Shown in pieces: positions 1-8,019 of a DNA stretch of 11,088 nucleotides. The DNA comes from Larix sibirica. Its lineage: Eukaryota; Streptophyta; Pinopsida; Pinales; Pinaceae. Under the pieces are notes generated by a model. That model did not search any database. It was given only the letters and a program-made list of their open reading frames with translations, and was not told the origin of the DNA. The translations under genes and the position numbers were made by a program. The stretch lies in contig NWUY0300074107.1 of assembly GCA_004151065.3 (NCBI GenBank), positions 1 to 11,088 on the forward strand. The letters are read 5' to 3'. Position 1 is the stretch's first letter, and every line of letters begins with the position of its first letter.

Positions 1-129
1 CTCTATAGGAATACAATATAAATATATGTGAAATACATTCCGAAGTTACATATACATCAACACAAGACAACAATTTTTTAAACTCTGACATGCATTCTCC
101 ATGTGACATCCTAATTTGAAACTAAAATA

Positions 130-930
130 ATGGTTGAATGTGTCCTTTGTCCAACAACCCTTGAATTTGCCTCTTGATATGCACTATCTCCGACAACAAA
201 GTCATGTGCAATGCATCTTTTAGCAGAACAACTCCTTGTTGCAGGTCAAAGGAGTGCTCAATTGCATGATCTAAAAGCATTATATGCAATTCTAGGAACA
301 ACTAAGAATAGCATTGAATCAACAAGTCCAGCTACTTCTACTTTTTCAACTTCTTTGGCTGTGACAGAACCAAGCGTGATGAGGCCTTGGTGCGTTGTCT
401 CTATCCAGTGCTGCGACGAGGCCTCAATGACTTGGCTCTTTCCTCTTTTTTTGGTGGTAGAATCAACAAAGTGAACTGCCCTGAGGCTTTGATCAATATT
501 TAATCTTCAACTGTAAAAATTGTCGCTAAGAGTGTTGGATTTTGATGTGCTAGTAAGTTGGTACAAGTTTAGGCACCATTGATAGATTATATCACAATCC
601 CACAAGTATGGATTGCCAAAAACAACTCTATGCACATCCAAAGGAACAATGTTGAACTCTACTTTGTGATCTCACAAGTATGGATTGCCAAAAATAACTC
701 CATGCACATCCAATAATTCCACACACAACTAAAGGAACAATGTGGACCTCTACTTTGTAGATGCAATCCTTTGAGATGGATAACTTGACTTTGCAGTTGC
801 CTTGGGTATGCAAGTCCTTATATTTGCTAAGCCAACCAGGAGTAGGACTCAAGATATGGCAGCTGTAGCTAAGTTCTGTTTCTTCACTGTTGCACCTAGA
901 TGAGGTCTCATTGGATGCCAATAACAAAAG
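130..930 (-). pseudogene. Decayed Ty3/gypsy-like pol fragment (protease region to start of reverse transcriptase)
   Basis: Read on the minus strand, this stretch carries two recognisable blocks of a plant LTR-retrotransposon polyprotein in the expected order. The first, about 930 to 600, gives pieces of the aspartic-protease-region signature V-P-L-D-V-C-G-V-x-F-G-N-P-Y-L, split over several frames and a direct duplication. The second, about 275 to 130, reads L-D-H-A-I-E-H-S-F-D-L and then E-I-V-H-I-K-R-Q-I-Q-G-L-L-D-K-G-H-I-Q-P, the lead-in of a gypsy reverse transcriptase, where family members have R-Q-I-Q-E-L-L-D-K-G-x-I-x-P. Stops and frame changes between the blocks show it is dead. The catalytic part of the RT is absent: below about 130 the match stops, so the fragment is truncated. 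No LTR, primer-binding site or integrase was seen. The match rests on family motifs remembered, not on a search. Confidence 0.72.
597..760. repeat. Imperfect direct duplication, 72 and 92 bp, inside the gypsy fragment
   Basis: Copy one runs 597-668 and copy two 669-760. Both begin with at(c/t)c(c)cacaagtatgg and end in tctactttgt. Copy two carries about 20 extra bases near 707-728. On the minus strand both copies encode variants of the same protease-region motif (V-P-L then F-G-N-P-Y-L), so the duplication arose inside the retroelement coding sequence. The copies differ at only a few bases outside the 20-base difference, suggesting a duplication younger than the element itself. Confidence 0.8.
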
Positions 931-934
931 CTAC

Positions 935-972
935 GGTAAGCAGCATAACTAAAGGTAAGCAGCATAACTAAA
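935..972. repeat. Perfect 19-bp tandem repeat, two copies
   Basis: The unit ggtaagcagcataactaaa occurs at 935-953 and again without spacer at 954-972, identical in both. It sits at the edge of the gypsy-like fragment. No function is evident; replication slippage or a junction duplication would explain it. Confidence 0.9.
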
Positions 973-1088
973 TCTGAGATTCACAATTGTCTATGGATAT
1001 GGATTGTGTAGATCTTGTATTACATGTAAATAAAATATAAATCCACATTTTTATTAAAATAATAATATATTTTTAAAATCCCAGGTAA

Positions 1089-1254
1089 GAGACCCTTTGT
1101 TTGCGAAACAAAGGGTCCAATAAAGAGTGATCAACATAATTTCAAAAATCTGTAAAACTCAATTTAGTATAGTAATTTATATGAGACGCTTTGTTTACTG
1201 AAGAAAGGATCCAATAAAGAGTAATCAACACAATTTCAAAAATCTGTTAAACTG
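1089..1254. repeat. 94-bp-period direct repeat containing a perfect hairpin
   Basis: Two copies of about 72 bp start at 1089 and 1183. Both begin gagac(c/g)ctttgttt, and both contain tccaataaagagt(g/a)atcaaca(t/c) followed by aatttcaaaaatctgt. In copy one the start forms a perfect inverted repeat at 1091-1117 (12-bp arms, 3-base loop gcg). In copy two the right arm has decayed (actgaagaaagga). No coding potential or known element family is recognised. Confidence 0.82.
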
Positions 1255-2029
1255 TTTCCTGCATAAGTTTACTGAATAGAATGACTTAGAGAAAATCAGA
1301 AAGATCAATTTACGTGTATATCATAAATGAATAGGTGAACAAATGACCGTAGGTTTTCATAAATAAATAAAAACTCTGAAACACAAGTCTACACATCAGA
1401 TTGTTTGTCATTACTGTCCCTCTAAAAGTATGTATCTCTATTCATCAGAAACCTTGTGTCTGCACATAGACTTGTAATATTAGGTAAACACAAGCTCACG
1501 TCCAAAAATAACTTAAGAATGTTTGGATAGTCTTAAGTTTTAACAGTATCCCATTCGATCCAGATTTTGCAAGCACTAAAGTGTCAACTTCCTATAAAAG
1601 AACAGCAGTTAGTAAATCTAATTTTACTCCCCTCGCAATGTCAAGTGCCTGAACCCTGCTGTATTCTAAGATCATGTAGTTAAAGAATATTAGTTAACTA
1701 ATGGATTAATCTTCCAACAAACTACCCTTTCAAACTTCGAAGAGATATAATTTTGAGACATATCATATTACAGTCCAAAATATTGCCTCCAAACTCTAGA
1801 TCAAAGTCTTTATCAGTAAAATTATACTGCAAACACTTCTGCATCTCAAAAAGAGATTAGTTCATTACATCTATCCAGTAGACTCTAATTCAACCTATAT
1901 TATCCTACGCCGGCGAATGCTGGCACGCAAGCATTTCTACAGGTAGTCAACATACAAAAGAATTGGTAAATTTACAAGTCATAAAACATGAAGAGCAAAG
2001 TTGAATCTCCCTCTCAAGCTGTTTCTATT
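1255..2029 (-). other. Intergenic DNA and probable 3' UTR of the ELF4-like gene
   Basis: No coding region is supported here. On the minus strand the part next to the ELF4-like stop codon (down to roughly 1840) is the likely 3' untranslated region. No canonical AATAAA lies on the minus strand in this interval. The nearest variant is AATGAA at 1861-1866, so the poly(A) site is a guess. The rest (1255-1840) is AT-rich unique-looking sequence with no feature I can name. Confidence 0.4.
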
Positions 2030-2293
2030 TCAATTTTCCTTTAATGAAGTGGACAGAGCAGCATAGAGGTCCACCACTCTCGTGATGTTGTTGTTGAGCT
2101 CTCGAATTAGGGCAGTATTTCGACTTAGATTATCTAGGATCTTGGCTTCATGATTTTGTTTTATCTCATTGATAAGCAATCGATTCTGGTCTAAAATATT
2201 CTGCACCTGACCAAAGCTTTTCTGGAAGGTTTGCAACACTTTACCATCGATTTGATTTCCATTCCCAGGAGCAGAATATGCAGTCCCCTCCAT
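2030..2293 (-). CDS. EARLY FLOWERING 4-like protein (ELF4/EFL family, DUF1313)
   Basis: An uninterrupted 87-residue protein. Residues 18-84 match the ELF4 core of two antiparallel helices: V-L-Q-T-F-Q-K-S-F (19-27), V-Q-N-I-L-D-Q-N-R-L-L-I-N-E-I (30-44), Q-N-H (46-48), D-N-L-S-R-N (54-59), L-I-R-E-L-N-N-N-I (62-70) and V-V-D-L-Y (73-77). ELF4 proteins are small nuclear proteins that join ELF3 and LUX in the evening complex and repress clock and growth genes at dusk. The M-E-G start and the wording resemble the EFL2/3/4 branch more than ELF4 itself. The MEG start fits the family, and no intron interrupts the CDS, as is usual here. Oddities: the invariant-looking proline of the P-D-N turn is leucine (L53), residues 60-61 are T-A where relatives usually have V-G or V-A, and the protein stops right after the second helix, about 20-30 residues shorter than most relatives. 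It could be a functional short paralogue or a copy beginning to drift. Confidence 0.9.
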   Translation of the reverse strand: MEGTAYSAPGNGNQIDGKVLQTFQKSFGQVQNILDQNRLLINEIKQNHEAKILDNLSRNTALIRELNNNITRVVDLYAALSTSLKEN

Positions 2294-3469
2294 CTATAAA
2301 TGCAGCAGGAACAAATATAAACCTGCATAATGAAGGTTTGATTGTATATCAGCAACAAATGTGACCCTGCGTAAAGTAATTAAGAACTTAAAACAAAAGT
2401 TTATAAAAAAGAGTAGGATCATCAACATGCTATGTAATATAATGAGGGTTACAGTTTGACAGTTCCAAATGAAGTCTCTCAAGGGAGTTCTTTGGTGATA
2501 AACTCAAGGGAGTCTTTTGATTAGCATAGATACATGAAGCGAGCCTTTTAAGTTCTTTTCCCTCAAAAGTGTCCACCAGCATATTTAGTGTCTTATTCTG
2601 CATTAACGTTTTATGTTTATGTAAAACAAAAAATTTATATATTAATTTGGTGTTTGGGTAAGATTATGATCTTAAAATTAGATTATTATTATTAAAACAT
2701 TCTTATTTCAAAAGGGTAATGATTTATTTTTATTTCAAAAGCCTAGTTAGACCAGGCCGCTAACAGAATATGATAATACAGAGAACCAGATATTAATTGT
2801 GGAAAAAGGATAAGTCATTTGTTAAAGTATATACCTTTCGTTTATGCAATCTTGACTGTTCCATTTTAAGAATCAATGTAAGTACCACCAAAACGAAAAC
2901 AAATGTTTGATCCATGTATTAGAATTATTTTAGAAATGCAAAACCAGATATTTACGGTAAAGCAATTGTTTCGATGTTGTTCTTCAGACTAACAACCTTC
3001 AGGAAATTATAAGGAAACAAAACTTATGATACATTTCAGAAAAGTCAAAATGAATCATTTGAGAACATTGTTTTTCACCCTTCTTTCCAACAATTTATCA
3101 TCCTTGACTATACTAAGCATCAATATAGGCCATTTTTAGCTCTCTAAAATCGAAAAAAGTTTCATTTAATATCCATGCTTTTCTATCATTTGATCAACTG
3201 TTATAATCCCCTTCCTCAGAGACACAGAGAGAAATAGAGAAGCTGCACAGAAACGGTTCCAAAGTAAAACTTGGGATGCATCCCTCCTCATTAATATCGA
3301 ACTCCACATGCCGAAACTACCCTCGACACTCTCAATAAATGGAGTCCATTACTACAATAGAAACTTAAAATAAAGAGCAAACTAAACCCATTCAAAGGGC
3401 ACAATCGCAAAGAGATTGGCATTCTGCAATTGATCAAACAGAGCATCTGCAAAGGAAAGAGGGTCTTAC
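2294..3469 (-). other. Predicted intron directly upstream of the ELF4-like start codon
   Basis: On the minus strand a good donor (caagg|GTAAGA, GT at 3469-3468) and a T-rich acceptor (ctgcatttatag| just before the ATG at 2293) bracket about 1.18 kb of AT-rich DNA with no coding potential. Splicing would place the ATG in the context acaaggATGG, with A at -3 and G at +4, which is a strong plant start. Without splicing the context (atagATGG) is weaker. This is a splice-signal prediction only; other acceptors, for example atgcag near 2325, are possible. Confidence 0.5.
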
Positions 3470-3529
3470 CCTTGTACTCCTAATCTCTTCAGCTTTCCAA
3501 TGGACAAACTGACATGTATCTCAATCCTC
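3470..3529 (-). other. Predicted internal 5' leader exon of the ELF4-like gene
   Basis: On the minus strand the acceptor tttttaatgcag| (AG at 3531-3530) and the donor caagg|GTAAGA define a 60-nt exon. It contains a short upstream ORF, ATG then S-V-C-P-L-E-S and a stop (8 codons), and is not otherwise coding. It is assigned to the ELF4-like transcript because it lies on the same strand between the predicted promoter and the CDS. No transcript evidence is available. Confidence 0.45.
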
Positions 3530-3938
3530 CTGCATTAAAAACCAGCAGATATTCAAAAAATTACAAACACAACAAATAAAAAAGGAATATCATCTTATCA
3601 GAGATAAAATTTAATTTATTAAGATTAAAAGTCATGGAAAATGCCATTCCCATTTAAACAATTCAGACACATCAAAATCAGTACTTATCAGCCCACCTGT
3701 CAAATTCTATCCCCTATCCATCGCATTGCATAAAATGAAAAAAGCATTTAAATACAGAGAAAAAGGAACCCAGATATCCAAAAACAGAGAAAAAAAATCA
3801 CCATAAAGTGATGAATCTTAGAGACTTGCTTGAAAGTTAACAGAATCCAAGTCGGCGAATGAAGAAAACAAATATCAAGAAATGATTTTCGATTGAGCAG
3901 ATAAAGTTCAATGGATGTGAGAGTAACGTAGCACATAC

Positions 3939-4265
3939 CTGCATCATCTATACGTCCACCTGAAAGAGATTGAAGGCTGTCCCTTCGTGGGCACCTCAGA
4001 TTCGTTTCATAATCTAAAATCTGAGCATTTGGGTACTGTTCCGGCCTCTTTTTACCAACTTCCCTATACAAATAAAATACCGTTTTGCAGTCTTTCTGAT
4101 GTGGGTTTCAAGGCCGAGGATCAGAAATTACCCTTCAATCCTGCACGAGATTTGCACTGGGATGGCGACGCAAAAAGTTGGGGGCGAATAAAAACCGTTT
4201 CAGGAAAAACCCAAATCGTCAATTACGTGGATAAGGAAGCAGAAGAGGCAGAGAGACCATGGCTT
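3939..4265 (-). other. Predicted first 5' leader exon of the ELF4-like gene
   Basis: On the minus strand the donor gatgcag|GTATGTGC lies at 3939/3938 and the exon extends upstream to a presumed start near 4265. The 5' end is pyrimidine-rich (tctctctgcctcttctgc, about 4255-4238), typical of plant transcription starts. The interval is relatively GC-rich compared with its surroundings. It has an ATG-less open frame downstream of 4107 and a short uORF (ATG at about 4026, M-L-R-F-stop). A second mini-ORF (M-M-Q-E-D-stop) would be created across the splice to the next exon. I read it as untranslated leader. Confidence 0.42.
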
Positions 4266-4300
4266 CTATGCTTTCTACAAACGTGACCGATTCTTATACC
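4235..4300 (-). promoter_or_regulatory. Candidate core promoter (TATA-like box and pyrimidine patch)
   Basis: On the minus strand GGTATAAGAA places a TATA-like TATAAGA at 4298-4292. About 30 nt downstream is the sequence around 4265, followed by a pyrimidine-rich patch at 4256-4235. The spacing is what is expected for a plant TATA promoter driving the predicted first leader exon. The box is not a perfect TATAAA, so confidence is moderate. Confidence 0.4.
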
Positions 4301-4379
4301 GTGAGAATGAAACGTTCAAAGATCTAAAAATGTTCTTTGCAAGTTCTTTCAACCAGTGCGGGGCAGCCGTGTGTCAGGA

Positions 4380-4412
4380 GGCTCGGAAAATCTCGGAGCT
4401 CGGAACCGAGCC
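4380..4412. promoter_or_regulatory. GC-rich inverted repeat upstream of the candidate promoter
   Basis: GGCTCGG at 4380-4386 is matched by CCGAGCC at 4406-4412. Between them GCTCGG (4398-4403) also pairs with the same right arm across only two bases (aa). The result is alternative stem-loops in a short GC-rich island about 115 bp upstream of the presumed start. Its role is unknown; it may be a binding site cluster or chance. Confidence 0.35.
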
Positions 4413-4533
4413 TGGACAAACCACTTTTATGTTACAAGGATTTAAAAATTAATAAAAGATTATGAAATGGAGATATTGTGATGCCCCTGTCCTACTGCGC
4501 CCTTTTAGAGATTCTTGGGGGGTCAATGTCGAG

Positions 4534-4569
4534 GACGACGAGAATTTGGTTTATAGTTGTCTCGTCGTC
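4534..4569. repeat. Perfect inverted repeat, 10-bp arms, 16-base loop
   Basis: GACGACGAGA (4534-4543) and TCTCGTCGTC (4560-4569) are exact reverse complements. It is the first of a series of short palindromes between here and 4751, upstream of the ELF4-like gene. Confidence 0.8.
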
Positions 4570-4616
4570 ACTTGCATTGTTGGCTCTTAGTGATATAAAA
4601 TTGCCAAAGGAAGTTG

Positions 4617-4626
4617 GACACGTGTC
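4617..4626. promoter_or_regulatory. G-box palindrome GACACGTGTC
   Basis: A perfect 10-bp palindrome with the CACGTG core at 4619-4624. G-boxes bind plant bZIP and bHLH factors (including PIFs) and ACACGTG also fits an ABRE core. It lies about 350 bp upstream of the predicted ELF4-like start, a plausible place for a light- or clock-responsive element. A single hexamer is expected by chance at some frequency, so function is inference. Confidence 0.5.
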
Positions 4627-4660
4627 AAATATTGAAGCTTTATTGGTTTTAATCCACTTG

Positions 4661-4682
4661 GACATAAGTGATTGCTTATGTC
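4661..4682. repeat. Perfect inverted repeat, 8-bp arms, 6-base loop
   Basis: GACATAAG (4661-4668) and CTTATGTC (4675-4682) are exact reverse complements around tgattg. One mismatch further out, two more pairs (TT and AA) extend the stem. Part of the palindrome cluster at 4534-4751. Confidence 0.75.
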
Positions 4683-4735
4683 AAAGGGTGTATCATGTGT
4701 CATGCACCTTGAGAACATGATGCTTCTTCCGATTC

Positions 4736-4751
4736 CCTTTTTATAAAAAGG
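4736..4751. repeat. 16-bp perfect palindrome with a TATA core
   Basis: CCTTTTTATAAAAAGG is its own reverse complement and contains TATAAAAAG on both strands. It could act as a TATA box in either direction. On the minus strand it would be an alternative, more distal promoter for the ELF4-like gene, but no other start signals accompany it. Confidence 0.6.
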
Positions 4752-4768
4752 AAAAAAGGAAGGATAAG

Positions 4769-4925
4769 ATGGGACCACTAATTATGTTATCTAGGTTGAT
4801 GCAACTACCCTATGTGAAAGGATAGGGTGGTGGAGCAACTGATAGCAATGGGGTCACTAATTATGTTATCTAGGTCGATGCAACTACCCTCTGGGGAGGA
4901 TAGGGTGGTGGGGCAACTGATAGCA
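4769..4925. repeat. Tandem duplication, 79 and 78 bp
   Basis: Copy one 4769-4847 and copy two 4848-4925 abut. Both begin atggg(a/g)(c/t)cactaattatg and end in aactgatagca. They differ by a few substitutions and a small length change around 4811-4820 (copy one) and 4890-4897 (copy two). The subsequence gatagggtgg occurs in both. A plus-strand open frame crosses part of this array, but its content is only the repeat, so no gene is called. Confidence 0.9.
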
Positions 4926-5021
4926 ATTGCCATCTACTCAAGGGAAGGAGAGGATGATGGGGCCACTGATGTAATTGCCATCTACTCAAGGGAAGGAGAG
5001 GATGATGGGGCCATTGATGTA
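4926..5021. repeat. Tandem duplication, two 48-bp copies
   Basis: Copies at 4926-4973 and 4974-5021 differ at a single base (gccactgatgta versus gccattgatgta). The period is a multiple of three, so the plus-strand frame repeats a 16-residue unit (I-A-I-Y-S-R-E-G-E-D-D-G-A and onward). It follows directly on the 78/79-bp duplication and shares its gatggggcca(c/t)tgat ending style, suggesting successive expansions of one sequence. Confidence 0.92.
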
Positions 5022-5238
5022 TTCTGTTTCAATAGCTATAGTCATCAGGATGATGATGAAAAATGTGGAAGGAGGCTTGATTTTTAATAAACATTAAAAA
5101 ATGTTTTGGTATTTTTAAGTGTGGGTTTAATTTTTATTGATATTATTTTTATATTTTAATGTGTAATTGTATTATTGGTTTAGTTTTTAACAATATTATT
5201 TTAAGATTTAATGTACAATTGTATTATTGTTTAATGAT

Positions 5239-5385
5239 AAAACTTTATTACTTGTAATTAAATTTATACGCAATATGTAAGGGGATATATTTCCATTTTT
5301 ACAAGATATTTTTAGGTCTTGGATTATTAACATGTTCATTATATTTGAGAAAGATTAGCTTAAACGAAAACAATTTAAAGATACA
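5239..5385. repeat. Diverged direct repeat, copy A (partner at 6029-6165)
   Basis: The segment beginning aaaactttattacttgtaat is resembled by the one at about 6029. Anchors keep the same offset: aacttta/aacttca at 5241 and 6031, and ggattattaa at 5321 and 6110, so the offset is 789-790 bp. Identity is partial, with small gaps. The two could be remnants of one duplicated AT-rich unit or of the ends of an unrecognised element. Confidence 0.5.
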
Positions 5386-5760
5386 AAAACTTACCATAAC
5401 TCAATTATCAATCGGTCAATTGGATCTAGCTTAAGTGGTTGTGGGATCGAGTGTTATCCTCCCCATCTATGTTTAGATACACTTTCATTCATGTTAAATA
5501 CCTTTAAGTCTTGGTTGTTAACATGTTTCTTGATGTTAAAACCTTTAGGAAATTTCGATCATTCACTAATATCTACTAGATACATAGTATCCCATCTAAC
5601 CATCATCGAGGTTACTGGAGAAGAGTCATGTAACATCCAAAAGCACCATGAATTAGCCGCATAAATCAAACTTAGATATTATAACTCAATTGCATTTGAA
5701 CCTTATACTTATGCGGAAGGATATGATTGTTATACTTATAAGTTTCTCCAATGAATAAGA

Positions 5761-5938
5761 ATTATTTAACTTTTTCATGATAGTTAATTATTTGAACCTA
5801 ATCAAATTTAACATATATTTCATTGATATTTTATTTAATAAATTTCTAAATTATTTAACTTTTACATGATAGTTAATTATTTGAACCTAATCAAATTTAA
5901 CATGTGTTTCATTGGTATTTTATTTAATAAATTTCTAA
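5761..5938. repeat. 89-bp tandem duplication in AT-rich DNA
   Basis: Copy one 5761-5849 and copy two 5850-5938 are nearly identical: both run attatttaactttt(t/a)catg through ttgaacctaatcaaattt to tatttaataaatttcta, with about five differences. A third, much more diverged relative (tatttaactttaaatttttc and onward) lies at about 6199-6272. No coding potential. Confidence 0.88.
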
Positions 5939-6028
5939 TAAGTGTGAAGAGTTGTTGTCCCTTGCTTTTTAATAGAGAAATGATGTTAGGTTATTGACAT
6001 TGATGCGCATTGATCATTGTGTAAAAAC

Positions 6029-6165
6029 AAAACTTCATCATTTGTAATAAATCAATAATAATTATTGAGGAGACATACTTTCACTTTTTCTTAAATATTT
6101 TTAAATTTAGGATTATTAATTTAATTTTTTTATATTTAAAGAAGGCAAATTCTAAAACAAGAATA
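6029..6165. repeat. Diverged direct repeat, copy B (partner at 5239-5385)
   Basis: Partner of the segment at 5239, aligned at a constant offset of about 790 bp from aacttcatcatttgtaat through gga(g/t)aca to ggattattaa. Divergence is high, so the duplication is old. Confidence 0.5.
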
Positions 6166-6761
6166 CAAATATTTTATTTATAATTTATTTTAATAATAAA
6201 TATTTAACTTTAAATTTTTCATAAAAATTAATTATTTAACCTATTAAAAAATAACATAAATTTTATTTCATACTTTTCGAGCAAGAAATGATGATGGGAA
6301 GTTATTTTCCTCCCCACTTTTCATGCATTGAGTTACATGGAGGTGTACTTTTGATTACTTTTCAAAGTCTAAGCCTTTAGGTTAATGTGAATATCAAAAG
6401 GACATCAGCTTTTAGAATAGCAAGTCACTATTTTTTATTATTCACGAAGGAAAGATTCTTGATTATTACGAAATTTTAGTGGCCAATGCCTTTATCAAAA
6501 TTATTAATCCAAGGTAGGTATTCTAGTCACGACTTCAATGTTTACGTCGTATTAGTTTAGCATTGAACCTCATTTTTTATTTTTAACTCCGCAGTATCGA
6601 ACATGATATTAAAATAAAATATTTTTAATATAATAATAAATGATTTTATGTTGATCTTGAGGATATGCAGATAGAGAGAAGAGAGAGGTTTTGAGCTTTT
6701 TGGGTTACCTAAGGCTCCCTGCAACGTGAAGTCTATAGTAGTTTGAGGATCAGATTGAGCA

Positions 6762-8015
6762 ATGGAGGAATCAACATTCATGCTGGAGATTGAAGCATTT
6801 CAAAGGTTAGTAGAATCTCGTTCAAGCAAAGCCAATCGCTCCGACAAAATTCATGAAGAAACTAGACAATGTGTTGGAAGTTACAGTCCCCCCTCCGCTT
6901 CTACAAAAAAAGCTCTAACATTGATTGATAAGGGATTAATATGGCAATTCTCAAGGATCTAGCCACAACCTCGAGCTACAAAATCCTGCAGTGGGTTAAC
7001 AGAAACTGGGAGCTACTTATCAAAGGTAAGGTGGATACATTCTTCTGTAGTAGAGGATTCTTTACCTTTCTGTTTGAATTTAAGGAAGATATAGATCTAA
7101 TTTTTAGGAACGACCCTTATTTCATGCAGTGAAGAGATCTGTATCTAAACAAATGGAGCTTGGGTTTCAACCCCACCCTAGATGTTCCATCCTTGGTCCT
7201 AGTTTGGGTAAAACTTCCTTATTTACCTATGCACTTTTGGAACTAGGATGCATTTTCAGCTATAGGTAATGGATTGGGAAAACACTTAGACTTCGCAGAC
7301 CCCAAAAACAACTTTTCTTGTGCCAGAAGATGTGTGGAGGTAGACCCGGAAGTAGGTCTCCCAACATAAATAAATTTAAATCTGAATGATTGGTCTCATG
7401 TGCAACCCTTGGGTGACAACCAATTACCCTTAAAGTGTCAACATTGTCATGAATATGGCTACTTTGTCAAAAACCACAAAGCTAGGAAACCCAAGCAATA
7501 AGAGTTAATCCCTCATGAACAGTGGACCCAAGAAAAATGAAGCTCGAGACGAAAACATGACCCAAACCCTAAAAATACTAGATAGAGGAACTTAGAGGAA
7601 ACTCGGAGAAACAAATTTAGTATCCTTTCAATTCATGAAGACGACAAAACCCACAGGGCATCAACCTTAGCACTAGCCACATAGGAATTCATTACAATTA
7701 TCACACAAATAGTTGGAGAAGACCAGGAAAGAAGGGAAGAGGCCCATCCTGAAGCTGTGAACATGCAGACGACAAAAAAAAAAACCAACATGCTTGAATC
7801 CTAGGACTCAAAGGAAATAGAGCCAGAAAGTACTATACAAAGGGGGCGCAAATCCCACAAGGAGTTAAGAGAGGAAGAGGCCAACATAGAGAAAGTCTGG
7901 GGCACCCAAATTTCTATTGAAAATGCTATCAACATAACCAGATCATCAAGAAATAAGATCCCAATAAAAACCAACCAACAAGAACAAGGGAAAGGATCTT
8001 CCAAATACAACACTA
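6762..8015 (+). pseudogene. LINE ORF1 remnant: DUF4283-like domain and degenerate zinc knuckle
   Basis: ORF1 proteins of plant LINEs bind element RNA. An ATG-started frame (6762-6962) supplies the N-terminus, then the frame shifts near 6941-6962 to a second frame carrying the DUF4283-like core: W-V-N-R-N-W-E-L, F-F-C-S-R-G-F-F-T-F-L-F-E-F, N-D-P-Y-F-M, L-Y-L-N-K-W, V-W-V-K-L-P-Y-L-P-M-H-F-W-N, then C-A-R-R-C-V-E-V-D. In-frame stops sit at 7130 (TGA), 7244 (TAG), 7367 (TAA), 7499 (TAA) and 7538 (TGA). The zinc knuckle at 7436-7477 reads C-x2-C-x4-Y-x4-H where the family has C-x2-C-x4-H-x4-C: both distal ligands are mutated. After 7540 only a charged, A-rich tail is traceable. It cannot make a full protein. 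Confidence 0.82.
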
Positions 8016-8019
8016 GAAG

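Larger units (their letters stand above)
5090..6740. other. AT-rich intergenic stretch without genes
   Basis: No open frame or protein similarity is visible on either strand across about 1.65 kb. The sequence is strongly AT-rich with many stops. It contains two sets of diverged duplications (annotated separately) and a weak tRNA/SINE-like box A (tagcttaagtgg, 5427-5438). A GA-rich run (about 6672-6690) lies just before the LINE-like element. Confidence 0.6.

Noticed and set aside
211-474. Plus-strand open frame of 87 codons
   Set aside because: It is antisense to the gypsy-like reading on the minus strand, which carries recognisable motifs.
2835-2855. Possible extra 21-nt exon on the minus strand that would add M-E-Q-S-R-L-H-K-R-K in frame to the ELF4-like protein
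   Set aside because: The nearby ATG (2864-2862) lies upstream of the only acceptor-like AG, the exon would be a microexon, and the M-E-G start already fits the family.
3748-4107. Minus-strand open frame in the presumed leader exon
   Set aside because: It has no ATG, crosses the predicted donor at 3939/3938, and has no recognisable similarity. Treated as untranslated leader.
3987-4286. Plus-strand open frame of 99 codons
   Set aside because: It is antisense to the predicted first leader exon of the ELF4-like gene. No recognisable domain was seen.
4441-4480. Evening element (AAAATATCT) in the ELF4-like promoter
   Set aside because: Only agatattg, the complement of caatatct, is present; it does not match the full element.
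4827-5087. Plus-strand open frame of 86 codons
   Set aside because: It is made almost entirely of the 78-bp and 48-bp tandem repeats; the repeating I-A-I-Y-S-R-E-G-E-D-D-G unit is a by-product of a period divisible by three.
7801-8013. Minus-strand open frame of 70 codons
   Set aside because: It is antisense to the ORF1 tail of the LINE-like element and has no recognisable motif.
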